This document shows, piece by piece, positions 34,993-43,940 of a stretch of DNA of 64,000 nucleotides (position 1 is its first letter; each line of letters starts with the position of its first letter). The stretch is from Armatimonadota bacterium. Lineage in GTDB: Bacteria > Armatimonadota > Fimbriimonadia > Fimbriimonadales > Fimbriimonadaceae. The stretch lies in contig JAIUNY010000007.1 of NCBI GenBank assembly GCA_020161505.1, positions 1-64,000 of the forward strand, written 5' to 3'. Both the position numbers and the translations under genes were made by a program. The notes under the pieces were generated by a model. That model was given only the letters and a program-made list of their open reading frames with translations. It had not been told where the DNA came from and did not search any database.

Positions 34993-37602
34993 ATGGATCC
35001 GTTTGAAGATGCCAAACCGGAGTTCTCAGGCACTCTCATCACGATGGAGTTCGGTCAGGCGGGCCGGATCAGTCAGTTATGGGCAAGCGATCCAACCTTG
35101 CCCGAGGAGGGCGAGGACTTCCAGTTCATCCTCCCCCCGATCCAATTTGGCGAGGAAGATGCCAGCGACTACACCCCCGGAACCATCCTGATTGGGGTGC
35201 GATCATCCCCGGACGAGCCGTGGATTGTCAGTCGAAACCAGGGCGCGAGGATGCTCAAGGAGGACGAGGAAGGCGAAAGCGACGAAGCCGAAGTCGATCT
35301 CGAACTCCTGTTTAGCCAGAGCAAAGTTGGTTTCGAATACTTCTTTCCCTTCCTCGATGGACTGCAAGTCACGGGGCGCTTCCACGAGATTCCTGGTGCC
35401 CTGCCCCAAGTGGCGTGGGATATCGAGATCAAGAACACAGGACGGCGGACGATCGAAATCGGCGAACTGGGCTTTCCGCTTGCCTTCAACAACTTCTACG
35501 ACGGATTTGGGTGGTCGGACGAACAACTCAAAAAGCTCTGGCAAAGCCGCCTTTACGTACACAAATCCATCGGAGGGGGATCGAGCTACGTCTTCGCGCA
35601 GCGAATGAGCGCAGAAAGCCCAGGGCTCCTCGTCTTCCCTGGGCCGGGCACAGGGTGGGAGTTTAGCGCTCATGTTTCGGGGACTCTACACACTCCGCAT
35701 CAATGGGAGGGGATTCCGGTGGTTTATGTCCACAGCAAGGCCACGATTGAGCGAGAGGAGTGGCCGACCTGGTTCAACGAGCACACCTCCTTGATCCTGG
35801 AACCTGGCGATTCCCGCACATTCTCGATGCGGTTTGTCCCCTGCGAGAGCGACAAGCACGACGGGGTCGCGGTCACCCTTGGTCTCTGCGGACGACCCAC
35901 AATCAAGCTGATCCCGAGCGCGGTGGCTCCAATTGATGTGGGGATCGCCGTGGAGGTGAACGGCGTCACGCCGAAAAGGTTCTTCGTGAGTCGGGAGACC
36001 ATGACCGAGGTGGATACCGACGAAAACGGCGGATTCTGCTTTGTCAAACCCACTGAGCCAGGATCACTGATTGTCAGTTTTCAAGACGGAGACGGGGTGA
36101 TGTGTCACTCCCACCTGATGTTCACCGAGCCGTTGCAGACTCTTATCACCAAACGGGCAGACTGGATGACCAAGCATCAAGTGGTGAACAAACCCGGATC
36201 GGCGATGGACAAAGCCATCGCCCAAACCAATATCGCAACGGAAGAGCAACTGCTCAGTGACGATGAATACCTGGAGAGTTCGGGGCTGGAATGTTCGTTA
36301 GCGGATGCTCTCTTTCTCGCCGAAAAGAATAATCTCTATCCCGATCCAGCGCAAATCAAGGTACTTGATGACTATGTGGAGGTCTTCCTCCGAGGCTATG
36401 TCCACAATCCAAGCAATGGGGCGGTAGCAAGCATCCTCGTTGGAGGGATTCCGATGTACTTCGGTCGGCCGATGAGTTATCCGATTGTCGCCAATCTCTA
36501 TCACGCCCTCTCTCGGGTGGCTCGGGTCTCGGCGGGTCTTTCCCATCCGCCAAAGGACTATCTGCTTGCCGCTGCGCGGACGTATGAAGCCATGTTCACC
36601 CACGGCTGGCGGATGTATGTCCGTACGGTGGGAGTCCTTGGGTTTTCCCAGGCGTACGACCTTCTTTCTGATCTTGAGTCTGAGGGACTCCTTGAAGAGG
36701 CCACTTCGCTGCGCTCCAAACTCACAAATAAAGCCCAGAGTCTTCTCGCTCTTGACTATCCCTTTGCCGGCGAAACCGTAATGGACACGAGCGGATTCGA
36801 AGAGGTCTTCTCGGCAGCAAAGTTTCTGGATAATGATGAGCACATGGAGCGAACTATCCGCTGTGCTTTTGCCGTGCGATCCTTGGCCCCGAGTTGGTGG
36901 TGGTACGGAAGTGATAAGCGCCACTTCGACAGCGACGAAAGCAATCCCCTTAAGGCACTCGTCGATCGTGGCGAGGCCTGCTTGGCCCATACAACGATTC
37001 CGAATAGCCTCATTTTCTTCGGGGTGATGGATCGCGACTATCTCGCCCTTCCGGAGGCTTATCTGCGGATGGCCTGCGGCGGGATGCTCGGCCCTTGGGC
37101 CCTCATCCGCGAAGACGGCGCCGCCAGCATGTGTTACTGCCCCGACCTGGCGAGTAAACAATCAGGCTATAACCCTTACACCGGATCCAGCGGATTGGGA
37201 TACTTCCACTATCTGCGGGGCGTCTCGGCATGCGTCTTTCCCAACCGAGAGTTTGGGCTGTTCTCGTTTGGTTGCCAGTATTTCCTAGATGAAGACACCC
37301 ATGTCGTCCGGCCTTGGGATGGTGTGGGACGTCGCGTGCTCATGCGTCAGATCGGAGTCACCGCCGAGGCGCGGTTCGGGCAGATCAAGGAGTTGCGTCT
37401 CGCCGCCAACCTCCGTTCATGCCGAATCATCCTGGCCAACCCGAGCGATCAGATCATTGAAACATCGCTTCGACTCACTGGGCTGTGGGGTCTGAGTCTG
37501 GTAGTCGGGGGCCGAACCATCCCTGCCGCCAACGGTGGATTCGAGGTGCCGGTGACGCTTTTGGGCCGCTCCGAGGTCGTGATCGAGGCCGAAGCGCGCT
37601 GA
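34993..37602 (+). CDS. Large glycosidase-like protein (DUF5695-like), unknown
   Basis: 869 residues with no obvious signal peptide. The N-terminal ~300 residues are beta-rich (SRNQGARMLKEDEEG, FFPFLDGLQVTGRFH), the middle ~100 a beta-sandwich, and the C-terminal ~450 an all-alpha barrel type with Trp/Asp/Tyr-rich blocks (APSWWWYGSDKRHFDSDESN, LALPEAYLRMACGGMLGPWA). The overall shape resembles DUF5695, a secreted or periplasmic carbohydrate-active family. Catalytic residues not assigned. No adjacent sugar genes on this strand. Real gene on length and codon pattern; function weakly inferred. Confidence 0.6.
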   Translation: MDPFEDAKPEFSGTLITMEFGQAGRISQLWASDPTLPEEGEDFQFILPPIQFGEEDASDYTPGTILIGVRSSPDEPWIVSRNQGARMLKEDEEGESDEAEVDLELLFSQSKVGFEYFFPFLDGLQVTGRFHEIPGALPQVAWDIEIKNTGRRTIEIGELGFPLAFNNFYDGFGWSDEQLKKLWQSRLYVHKSIGGGSSYVFAQRMSAESPGLLVFPGPGTGWEFSAHVSGTLHTPHQWEGIPVVYVHSKATIEREEWPTWFNEHTSLILEPGDSRTFSMRFVPCESDKHDGVAVTLGLCGRPTIKLIPSAVAPIDVGIAVEVNGVTPKRFFVSRETMTEVDTDENGGFCFVKPTEPGSLIVSFQDGDGVMCHSHLMFTEPLQTLITKRADWMTKHQVVNKPGSAMDKAIAQTNIATEEQLLSDDEYLESSGLECSLADALFLAEKNNLYPDPAQIKVLDDYVEVFLRGYVHNPSNGAVASILVGGIPMYFGRPMSYPIVANLYHALSRVARVSAGLSHPPKDYLLAAARTYEAMFTHGWRMYVRTVGVLGFSQAYDLLSDLESEGLLEEATSLRSKLTNKAQSLLALDYPFAGETVMDTSGFEEVFSAAKFLDNDEHMERTIRCAFAVRSLAPSWWWYGSDKRHFDSDESNPLKALVDRGEACLAHTTIPNSLIFFGVMDRDYLALPEAYLRMACGGMLGPWALIREDGAASMCYCPDLASKQSGYNPYTGSSGLGYFHYLRGVSACVFPNREFGLFSFGCQYFLDEDTHVVRPWDGVGRRVLMRQIGVTAEARFGQIKELRLAANLRSCRIILANPSDQIIETSLRLTGLWGLSLVVGGRTIPAANGGFEVPVTLLGRSEVVIEAEAR

Positions 37603-37632
37603 GAGTCGCCTCCCGAGTATCATAGAGATCAG

Positions 37633-37992
37633 ATGCAGAACCTGCCCGAATGGTGGCTGACCGTCTCAGGAGTCTTTTTCTTCCTTGGCTCGATTGCCCT
37701 GGGAGTGCTCATGGTCGTGTCCATCGTTCTGGTTTGGCTCCTGCTCGACCTCCGCAAGAACATTCAGATTCTCACGCTCAAGGTGCAGGCCCTGACGGAT
37801 CGCGCTGATGCCATTGCGAAGAACGTTCAGGGTGTGACGGAAGAGGTCGGAGTGCGAACCAAAGGGATCGCCCGGGTGGTCGATGAACACGCTAGCACAG
37901 CCTTCGGGATCATCGAAAAGCTGGCTCCTCTCTTCGTGGGTCTTGGCTTGGTGAGTCGGATCATGAGCCTGCTCCGCTCTCGGCGGGTTTGA
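37633..37992 (+). CDS. Single-pass membrane protein, DUF948-like
   Basis: 119 residues. A long N-terminal membrane helix (~8-38, FFFLGSIALGVLMVVSIVLVW) is followed by a coiled-coil region (LKVQALTDRADAIAKNVQ, VTEEVGVRTKGIARVVDEH) and a C-terminal hydrophobic patch with a basic tail. The shape is that of DUF948 general stress proteins, but the assignment is by appearance only. Starts 30 bp after the glycosidase-like gene. Confidence 0.55.
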   Translation: MQNLPEWWLTVSGVFFFLGSIALGVLMVVSIVLVWLLLDLRKNIQILTLKVQALTDRADAIAKNVQGVTEEVGVRTKGIARVVDEHASTAFGIIEKLAPLFVGLGLVSRIMSLLRSRRV

Positions 37993-38036
37993 GACATTCT
38001 CAGTCCGAGCGATTGTTAACCCACAATCAGCCTTAT

Positions 38037-38060
38037 AAACATTACATAAATGTAATGTTT
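38037..38060. promoter_or_regulatory. Perfect 24-bp palindrome upstream of CoA-transferase
   Basis: AAACATTACAT-AA-ATGTAATGTTT: 11-bp arms with a 2-bp centre, 70 bp before the CoA-transferase start. It is AT-rich and sits in the only non-coding gap here (37993-38129). It is most likely an operator for a TetR/GntR/PadR-type repressor controlling the CoA-transferase. Its half-site TTACA/TGTAA is shared with the palindrome at 2555-2571. Confidence 0.55.
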
Positions 38061-38129
38061 TAGTCCCGCTACAACCCCTCGGCTTTTGACCCTGGGACCC
38101 TCGCAACAGTTATCCAGACTGGAAGTGCG

Positions 38130-39404
38130 ATGAGAACTGTATCCGCCCAAGAAGCCGTCAAACTCGTCAAGTCCGGCGACCGAGTCTTCCTCCACGGTAT
38201 GGCAGCGGTTCCCCAAGTCCTCGTCAAGGCTCTGGTGGCGCGCGCCGACGAGCTGCGCGATGTCGAGATCGTTCATCTCCACACGGAAGGTGCCGCTGAC
38301 TACGTGGAGCCCCAGTACGAGAAGAGCTTTTTCACCAACTGTCTGTTCGTTGGCGGAAACGTGCGCCCAGCGCTCTCCACCGGCCGCGCTGACTACATTC
38401 CGGTCTTCCTGAGCGAATGCCCCGTGCTCTTCCGCAAAGGAATTCTCCCGCTCGATGTCGCGATGGTCACGGTGAGTCCGCCGGATGCTCACGGATTCTG
38501 CTCACTCGGCGTCAGCGTCGATACCAGCCTCGCCGCGGTTGAAAGCGCGAAGATCGTTATCGCCCAGGTGAACCCCAACATGCCGCGCACTCATGGCGAC
38601 GGAAACATCCACTTTTCCAAGTTTGATGCGATGGTCGAGGTCAACGAGCCCCTCGTGACCCATGCGCAGCCGGAATCGAGTGACGAAGACGTCGCCATCG
38701 GCAAGCACGTCGCCAGCCTCGTTGAAGATGGCGCAACCCTGCAAATGGGCATTGGCTCGATCCCGAACGCGGTTCTCGCCGAGCTCACCAACCACAAGAA
38801 CCTCGGCATCCACACCGAGATGTTCTCCGATGGCGTCATCGAACTGGTCAAGAAGGGCGTCATCAACAACAGCCAGAAAACGCGCCACCATGGGCGCATC
38901 GTCGCGGGGTTTGTGAGCGGGAGCCAAGCACTGTACGAGTTTGTCAACGACAACCCTGGCGTGCTTCTTCTGGACATCCAGTATGTCAATGACACGAGCG
39001 TGATCCGCAAGATGCCGAAGATGACGGCCATCAACAGCGCGATTGAGATCGACCTCACCGGTCAAGTCTGCGCGGACAGCATCGGCACGCGGCAATTCAG
39101 CGGTGTTGGCGGACAGATGGACTTCGTCCGCGGCGCAACCTTGAGCGAAGGCGGCAAGCCGATCATCGCCCTGCCATCGCGCACGCGCAAAGGCGGCACG
39201 CGCATCGTCCCGACTCTCCAAGTCGGAGCCGGTGTCGTCACCACCCGCGCTCACGTTCGATACGTGGTCACAGAATTTGGGATTGCCGATCTCTACGGGA
39301 AGAACCTGCGCTCACGGGCAAAGGAACTCATCAAGATCGCGCACCCAGACGACAGAGAAGCACTGGATCGAGCCGCCCACGAGCGGTTCGGCGGGCATTT
39401 CTAA
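38130..39404 (+). CDS. Acetyl-CoA hydrolase/transferase family (butyrate- or 4-hydroxybutyrate-type CoA-transferase)
   Basis: 424 residues, class I-like CoA-transferase of the acetyl-CoA hydrolase/4-hydroxybutyrate type. Blocks: MGIGSIPNAVLAEL, GIHTEMFSDG (Glu is the likely thioester-forming residue), FSGVGGQMDFVRGA, and the C-terminal TEFGIADLYGKNLRSRAKE. It transfers CoA between acetate and short-chain acids. ATG 38130 is preceded by a palindrome. The intrinsic terminator at 39425 makes it monocistronic. It may link to the biotin carboxylase/enoyl-CoA hydratase genes in catabolism. Confidence 0.88.
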   Translation: MRTVSAQEAVKLVKSGDRVFLHGMAAVPQVLVKALVARADELRDVEIVHLHTEGAADYVEPQYEKSFFTNCLFVGGNVRPALSTGRADYIPVFLSECPVLFRKGILPLDVAMVTVSPPDAHGFCSLGVSVDTSLAAVESAKIVIAQVNPNMPRTHGDGNIHFSKFDAMVEVNEPLVTHAQPESSDEDVAIGKHVASLVEDGATLQMGIGSIPNAVLAELTNHKNLGIHTEMFSDGVIELVKKGVINNSQKTRHHGRIVAGFVSGSQALYEFVNDNPGVLLLDIQYVNDTSVIRKMPKMTAINSAIEIDLTGQVCADSIGTRQFSGVGGQMDFVRGATLSEGGKPIIALPSRTRKGGTRIVPTLQVGAGVVTTRAHVRYVVTEFGIADLYGKNLRSRAKELIKIAHPDDREALDRAAHERFGGHF

Positions 39405-39424
39405 CCTCATCCTCTCCGAATCAT

Positions 39425-39468
39425 CCCGTCTTCGCCGAACCTCGCTCGGCCAAGACGGGCTCTTTTCT
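39425..39468 (+). terminator. Intrinsic terminator of CoA-transferase gene
   Basis: Stem CCCGTCTT-C-GCCGA / TCGGC-C-AAGACGGG (13 pairs with one C-C mismatch) around ACCTCGC, followed by CTCTTTTCT. About 20 bp past the stop at 39404. Confidence 0.8.
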
Positions 39469-39508
39469 GTCTGGGCCACCCGAGTGTCGGCGAGCGGCCC
39501 AAAACGAC

Positions 39509-41719
39509 TCAGCGAACCAGGAGGTTTGGCGCAAACAGATCGCCGTACTTCTGCGGCGCAAGCGTCCACGGAGATCCGTCGAAGTTCGCGTAGGGGTACA
39601 CCGAGATCAAAGGCTCAGGCAACGATCCCTTCTTGATCTCGGGCGACGTCAAGGTCTTCACCTTGTCCCATCCCGCCCCGCTCACCTTGACGCCCCGACT
39701 GGAAATCTTGAATTTCGCCTCGCCGTATCCTGCCTTCGCCTCCTTGTCCTGCTTCGAGACCGTCGCCGATCCCAGATAGTGATTGCCCACGGCGTACAAG
39801 GTTTGAGGCATCGAATCATACGAGGAAAGGCCGTGGTTCAGGAATACATTTCCCACAAACCGATGATCCCCGGAGTAGGTCACCGACATCCCAGCGACTT
39901 CCGTCGTGTGGGGCTTCATAAAGGGCGTTGATCGACCCAGCTCGTCGCGCACTTCCATCCTTCCGCCGAAAAGATTCGCCACAAACGCTCCCCCTTGCGA
40001 CCAATCGCGGATCGAAGTGTGAGACATTAAAGCATTGCGATCCACGATGAACGGGCCGTGATTGACCTCAAACCAGATATCCACCGTGAGGTTGTCGTGG
40101 AAGAGATTCTGGGAAACCTGCGTGCCCTGCGTCATCCAGTCGAGCCAGAGGCCCTGATAGGTGCGATACACGCGGTTTCGGGCGATCAACGTATCAATCG
40201 CCCCGTGGAACTTGATCCCCGCCACCTCGGCACCGTGGAAATACATGCGGGTGTGGATGTCGTGAACCAGATTGTCCGTGATCTCGCTGAACGAGACCCC
40301 GAGGCTCCCGACAATGCCCACCTGCTCGCACGACCACACATGGTTCCGCCGCACAATGTGGTGGCCGATCCGATCTTTCGTCCAGGGAATTCGGAAAGCG
40401 TGGGCCCGATTGATTGTCTCGACGTAGCCTTCGGCGGTGTCGGCAGAGGTGTTGTCGAACTCATCGCCGTACTTGCCCAGAGCGATCCCCGCGCATACCG
40501 AGTGGTGCACCTTGTTGCCCTCGATGATCCAGCCTTTGCTCCAGTGCGTACCAATGATCGCCTTTTGCTCAGCAGTCGGGGGCGCCCAATTGCTGGCGGC
40601 TTGGGACATCTCAAAGCCACGAACCGTGATGTAGTTAATCCCTGGTTCGCTGGGATAGAAAACGGTTTGCCGGACGTTGACCTCCACTTCTTCCCGGTTC
40701 GGATCCTTGGTGCCGAACTTGGCCCACACTTCAGTCTTCTCTGCCCCGACGCGGGCGAACCAGAGGTTGTCGTTTGTGTTTAGTCGTCGCGGCCCCTTGA
40801 AGGCGAGCCACACTTTTTGCGTCCCGCTCGTGCGTCGGATTGGCAACTTGAGGTTCTGCCACGACTGCCAACTCCCGGTATTCGGAACCATGAGAGTGCC
40901 AAGCTGGCGACCTTTTTCACCACCCAGGCGCACCTCAATCTCCCCGCCCATGGTTTCGGAAGCGACACGAAGCTCCAGGCTCGTGGATCCTTGCCCAAAA
41001 TCAACTTCCGCGAGAGCCCCGTGGCCATCTTGAATCCACCCCAGGCACTGACCGCCATCATTGGTCTCGGCCAGCCGGGGACCGTTGCTCGGAGTGAACG
41101 ATTGGGCAGGAGTCACCGATTCAGCGGCTCGGATCGAGGCAACGTTAAGCAAGTACCCCTCCGTCAAACGATGAACCCAACTCGGCGCCTCCTTGGCGGT
41201 GACTTCCGCAACCGAACGGGCCTCGGTGAGCCAATCACCATTCAGATAGACCGCGCCCGTGTGGTGCTTCCGACCGCGAGGATCAAACCAGTCCCCCCGA
41301 ACTTCGTCTGCAAATGGATTGAAGGCACCGAAGAGGGTGTTCGGAATCTCAACTTTCCAGACTCCTCCTCCCAGAGATCGCCAGCCTTTGATGACCTCCG
41401 ATCCCTTAATATGAACCTTTTCGCCCTTGGCCGCCTCGTAGGTGATCCTTGCTTGAGGAGACGTGCCCCCACGGGGTGGAGCGACGTTTTCCCTGTAGAT
41501 GCCGGCTTTCACGAGGATCCGATCTCCGGCTTGCGCCATGTCCGCCGCAGCCGAGATCGTCAAGAGCGGTTTTTCCTCGGTGCCAGGGTTTTTGTCGCTT
41601 CCCTTTTTGGAAACAAAAATCGTGCGGGGGGATGCGGTCGCGTCGGGCGAAATCGATGAACTCAGGAGGGCGGCGGTCGCGAGGGCGCTCATCATGATGA
41701 CCATTCCAGTCAGGTTCAT
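39509..41719 (-). CDS. Secreted right-handed parallel beta-helix protein
   Basis: 736 residues. Hydrophobic N-terminal signal (MVIMMSALATAALLSSSI), then FVSKKGSDKNPGTEEKPLLT, the classical start of pectate-lyase/alginate-type beta-helix proteins, with ISAAADMAQAGDRILVKAGIY. A beta-sandwich insert (~residues 215-330) resembles a carbohydrate-binding module (DGGQCLGWIQDGHGALAEVD). The main helix follows with PbH1 coils: HSVCAGIALGKYG, IVRRNHVWSCEQVGIVGS, ITDNLVHDIHTR, NRVYRTYQGLWLDW. Function is probably polysaccharide lyase/hydrolase, but catalytic residues were not identified. Confidence 0.8.
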   Translation of the reverse strand: MNLTGMVIMMSALATAALLSSSISPDATASPRTIFVSKKGSDKNPGTEEKPLLTISAAADMAQAGDRILVKAGIYRENVAPPRGGTSPQARITYEAAKGEKVHIKGSEVIKGWRSLGGGVWKVEIPNTLFGAFNPFADEVRGDWFDPRGRKHHTGAVYLNGDWLTEARSVAEVTAKEAPSWVHRLTEGYLLNVASIRAAESVTPAQSFTPSNGPRLAETNDGGQCLGWIQDGHGALAEVDFGQGSTSLELRVASETMGGEIEVRLGGEKGRQLGTLMVPNTGSWQSWQNLKLPIRRTSGTQKVWLAFKGPRRLNTNDNLWFARVGAEKTEVWAKFGTKDPNREEVEVNVRQTVFYPSEPGINYITVRGFEMSQAASNWAPPTAEQKAIIGTHWSKGWIIEGNKVHHSVCAGIALGKYGDEFDNTSADTAEGYVETINRAHAFRIPWTKDRIGHHIVRRNHVWSCEQVGIVGSLGVSFSEITDNLVHDIHTRMYFHGAEVAGIKFHGAIDTLIARNRVYRTYQGLWLDWMTQGTQVSQNLFHDNLTVDIWFEVNHGPFIVDRNALMSHTSIRDWSQGGAFVANLFGGRMEVRDELGRSTPFMKPHTTEVAGMSVTYSGDHRFVGNVFLNHGLSSYDSMPQTLYAVGNHYLGSATVSKQDKEAKAGYGEAKFKISSRGVKVSGAGWDKVKTLTSPEIKKGSLPEPLISVYPYANFDGSPWTLAPQKYGDLFAPNLLVR

Positions 41720-41869
41720 TATCTCACTGTTTCAACGATGAGCGATTGATGCGGGACACTTGCGTGAGAATTCAAACATAAACGCTGCGCGGGGATTGAT
41801 GCACCACTCGTCAAACACTCGCGTCAAGTCGCCAGGATATGGCAGACTACAGAACAGAACGGAGACCCC

Positions 41870-42628
41870 ATGGCGCAGGATACGCACGAGCCTCAACAGG
41901 AAGAGATCGCTCAGCAGAGCGAAACCGTGAAGGAACAGTTCGCCAGCGAGGCGCTGATTGCCTTGCTTCCCGGCCTTCTTATCGCCCTCGTCGGCGGAGT
42001 GGTGATGTACTACCAAAGCAAGCAGGGCGGACTGTGGGTTGGGCTCGGAATTGTCTTCATTCTCATCGGACTCGGCATCGCGGGTTACGGTCTCTCACGG
42101 CTGAAGAAGGTTCGCGAGGTTCAGGATGTCAAGATCACCTGCCCGTTCTGTCAGGAAGTGAACGCCCTGACCATGGAGCCTCACTCCGACTTCCGATGCA
42201 GCCACTGCAATCGTGAAGTACCGATCCAGAACGGCAAGATGCTCCAGGTGTATCAAGTGCGATGTGGTTTCTGCAACGCGCTGAATTTCTACAGCGAAAA
42301 GAGCACGGGTCTGATCTGCGAAGAATGCGACCGCGAGATTCCGATCGCCACCGACGAAGCCTCGCCCGCGAAGAAAGTCTTTGCCGCCTACACCATCAAA
42401 GACGACAACCAGCCTTACGATCTCATCCTCACCTCGGCTCCGGACTCCGAGGACATGGTCAAGTGTCTCCAGCAGATGCTGGCCCTCAACCGTAACCAGG
42501 TGAAGGACATCATCGGAGATCTTCCCCAAACCCTTCTCACCGGGATCCCGAAGAAGAAGGCCGAACTTCTCGTCGCCCAGATCTCCGTCCATAAAGGGAC
42601 GGCAGAAAGTCAAGTCTCGGAATCCTGA
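41870..42628 (+). CDS. Membrane zinc-ribbon protein with L7/L12-CTD-like tail
   Basis: 252 residues. A charged N-terminus is followed by two membrane helices (~30-75, ALIALLPGLLIALVGGV, GLGIVFILIGLGIAGYG). Two zinc ribbons follow: CPFCQEVN...CSHCNRE (residues ~90-115) and CGFCNAL...CEECDRE (~130-155). The last ~65 residues (YDLILTSAPDSEDMVKCLQQ... LPQTLLTGIPKKKAELLVAQ) have the strand-helix pattern of ribosomal L7/L12 C-terminal domains. Function unknown; the L12-like tail is also seen in a few non-ribosomal proteins. Confidence 0.7.
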   Translation: MAQDTHEPQQEEIAQQSETVKEQFASEALIALLPGLLIALVGGVVMYYQSKQGGLWVGLGIVFILIGLGIAGYGLSRLKKVREVQDVKITCPFCQEVNALTMEPHSDFRCSHCNREVPIQNGKMLQVYQVRCGFCNALNFYSEKSTGLICEECDREIPIATDEASPAKKVFAAYTIKDDNQPYDLILTSAPDSEDMVKCLQQMLALNRNQVKDIIGDLPQTLLTGIPKKKAELLVAQISVHKGTAESQVSES

Positions 42629-42721
42629 TCCGCCGACGAACCTAGCATTCTTGCCGTAGCAAAACTACGTGCGAAAAGCTTAACTTTCGTCCGGGAAACT
42701 CCGACGATTGATGGTGTGGGA

Positions 42722-43504
42722 ATGAGGATTTCAACAATGGCGATGTTCGGCGTCGCGTGCGCGGGAGGCGGAGTGTTGCTCGGATGCGGAGGGGGCGGCT
42801 CCAGTAGCTCGAATCCTCTGACCTGCGGACCCACTTACCTCACCCCCAATTACGTGAGTGCCATTGACCCAGGGGACAACACCCCCAATGAAGTCCTCAC
42901 CTGGTCAGAGTTTCCGATCCGCCTCTACATCAAAAACACGGTGAGCCATCCCTCCACCGTGGCAACCACGGATGAGCATGCTCTGGAAGGCGCTGCCCGG
43001 TGGACAAATGCGTCAAATGGTCAGGCCAATTTTGTGCGCGTCTCCACCGAGAGCCAAGCTCAGGTCACGTTTGAAGTAGCCACGCTGCCTTCACCCGTCG
43101 GTTCCGGCGGAACCCTGGGCTACACCGAGGTGATGTACTTCCCCAGCTCCCGGAGGATTGTCTCCGCCCGTGTGGTGGTGAATGTCTGGAACGGGATGAC
43201 TGCTGACCAGTTTAACAAGGGCCTGAAGAACACGATCACCCACGAGTTCGGGCATGCGCTCTTTATGCAAGGCCACAGCGATGCCGATGCAGACGTGATG
43301 TACTTCCAAGGCGAACTCGATCTGGACAACGTCCTCACGAGCCGCGACGTCAACAGCTTCCTCACGGCCTATTGCGGCACCTTCCGATCTCGCGCCACCC
43401 GATCACTTCCCGGCGAGAAACCAGTGATGGTCAGAATCGAGTGCAAGAACGACGGCTCTTTCACCGAGACGCACGTTTGTTCTGGCGGATCATGCGAACA
43501 CTGA
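42722..43504 (+). CDS. Lipoprotein metalloprotease, metzincin/matrixin-like
   Basis: Start at ATG 42722 (MRISTMAMFGVACAGGGVLLGC, lipobox VLLGC); an upstream GTG at 42716 is possible. A Gly/Ser-rich linker is followed by a domain with the zinc motif HEFGHALFMQGHSD and a Met-turn (DVMYF). The third His is one residue later than in the standard HExxHxxGxxH, the spacing found in a matrixin-like HExGHALGxxGHS variant, and the usual Gly after HAL is Phe here. The ~30 C-terminal residues contain four Cys. An outer-membrane-anchored or periplasmic protease. Confidence 0.7.
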   Translation: MRISTMAMFGVACAGGGVLLGCGGGGSSSSNPLTCGPTYLTPNYVSAIDPGDNTPNEVLTWSEFPIRLYIKNTVSHPSTVATTDEHALEGAARWTNASNGQANFVRVSTESQAQVTFEVATLPSPVGSGGTLGYTEVMYFPSSRRIVSARVVVNVWNGMTADQFNKGLKNTITHEFGHALFMQGHSDADADVMYFQGELDLDNVLTSRDVNSFLTAYCGTFRSRATRSLPGEKPVMVRIECKNDGSFTETHVCSGGSCEH

Positions 43505-43505
43505 T

Positions 43506-43940
43506 CTAGAAGCCCAGTACTTTCCGGAGCTCCGCCTGAATCTCCGCATGATCGACCGGATGAAACGCCGGTGAGCCGGGCCAGTCGTAGAACCAAATGG
43601 GCTTCGTACGCAGTTCTTCCGCCTCGTCGGAGAAGCGGGGCACCACGTGGGCATGCAGAGCTGGCTCCAGATTCCCCAGAATTTCGTAGTTGATCCTGAC
43701 CGCTCCCGTCACCTGCAGAACCGCATCCCCGAGCCGGGTCATGTCATGTAAGAATTGAGCCCGAGCCTCTCCGGTCAGGGCATTCAGGTGCGGCACCACA
43801 GGATCGGGATACAGCAAGCAATATCCAGGAAGCACTTGCGGATCGCCCATCACGGCCCAGCCGCTCGGCATTCTGCCCAGCACTCGGGGGAGCTCACCCG
43901 CTCGACAAGCCTCGACGAATCGGTGGATGGCGGTGCTCAT
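43506..43940 (-). CDS. HIT-family nucleotide hydrolase/transferase
   Basis: 144 residues from ATG 43940, which overlaps the stop of the giant repeat protein (ATGA). HIT triad in EPALHAHVVPRF (H-A-H-V-V-P, the last His replaced by Pro, as in the HxHxxPR subtype). It is similar to Ap4A-like hydrolases of the HIT superfamily. The co-translation with the sugar-acting operon upstream is unexplained. Confidence 0.8.
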   Translation of the reverse strand: MSTAIHRFVEACRAGELPRVLGRMPSGWAVMGDPQVLPGYCLLYPDPVVPHLNALTGEARAQFLHDMTRLGDAVLQVTGAVRINYEILGNLEPALHAHVVPRFSDEAEELRTKPIWFYDWPGSPAFHPVDHAEIQAELRKVLGF

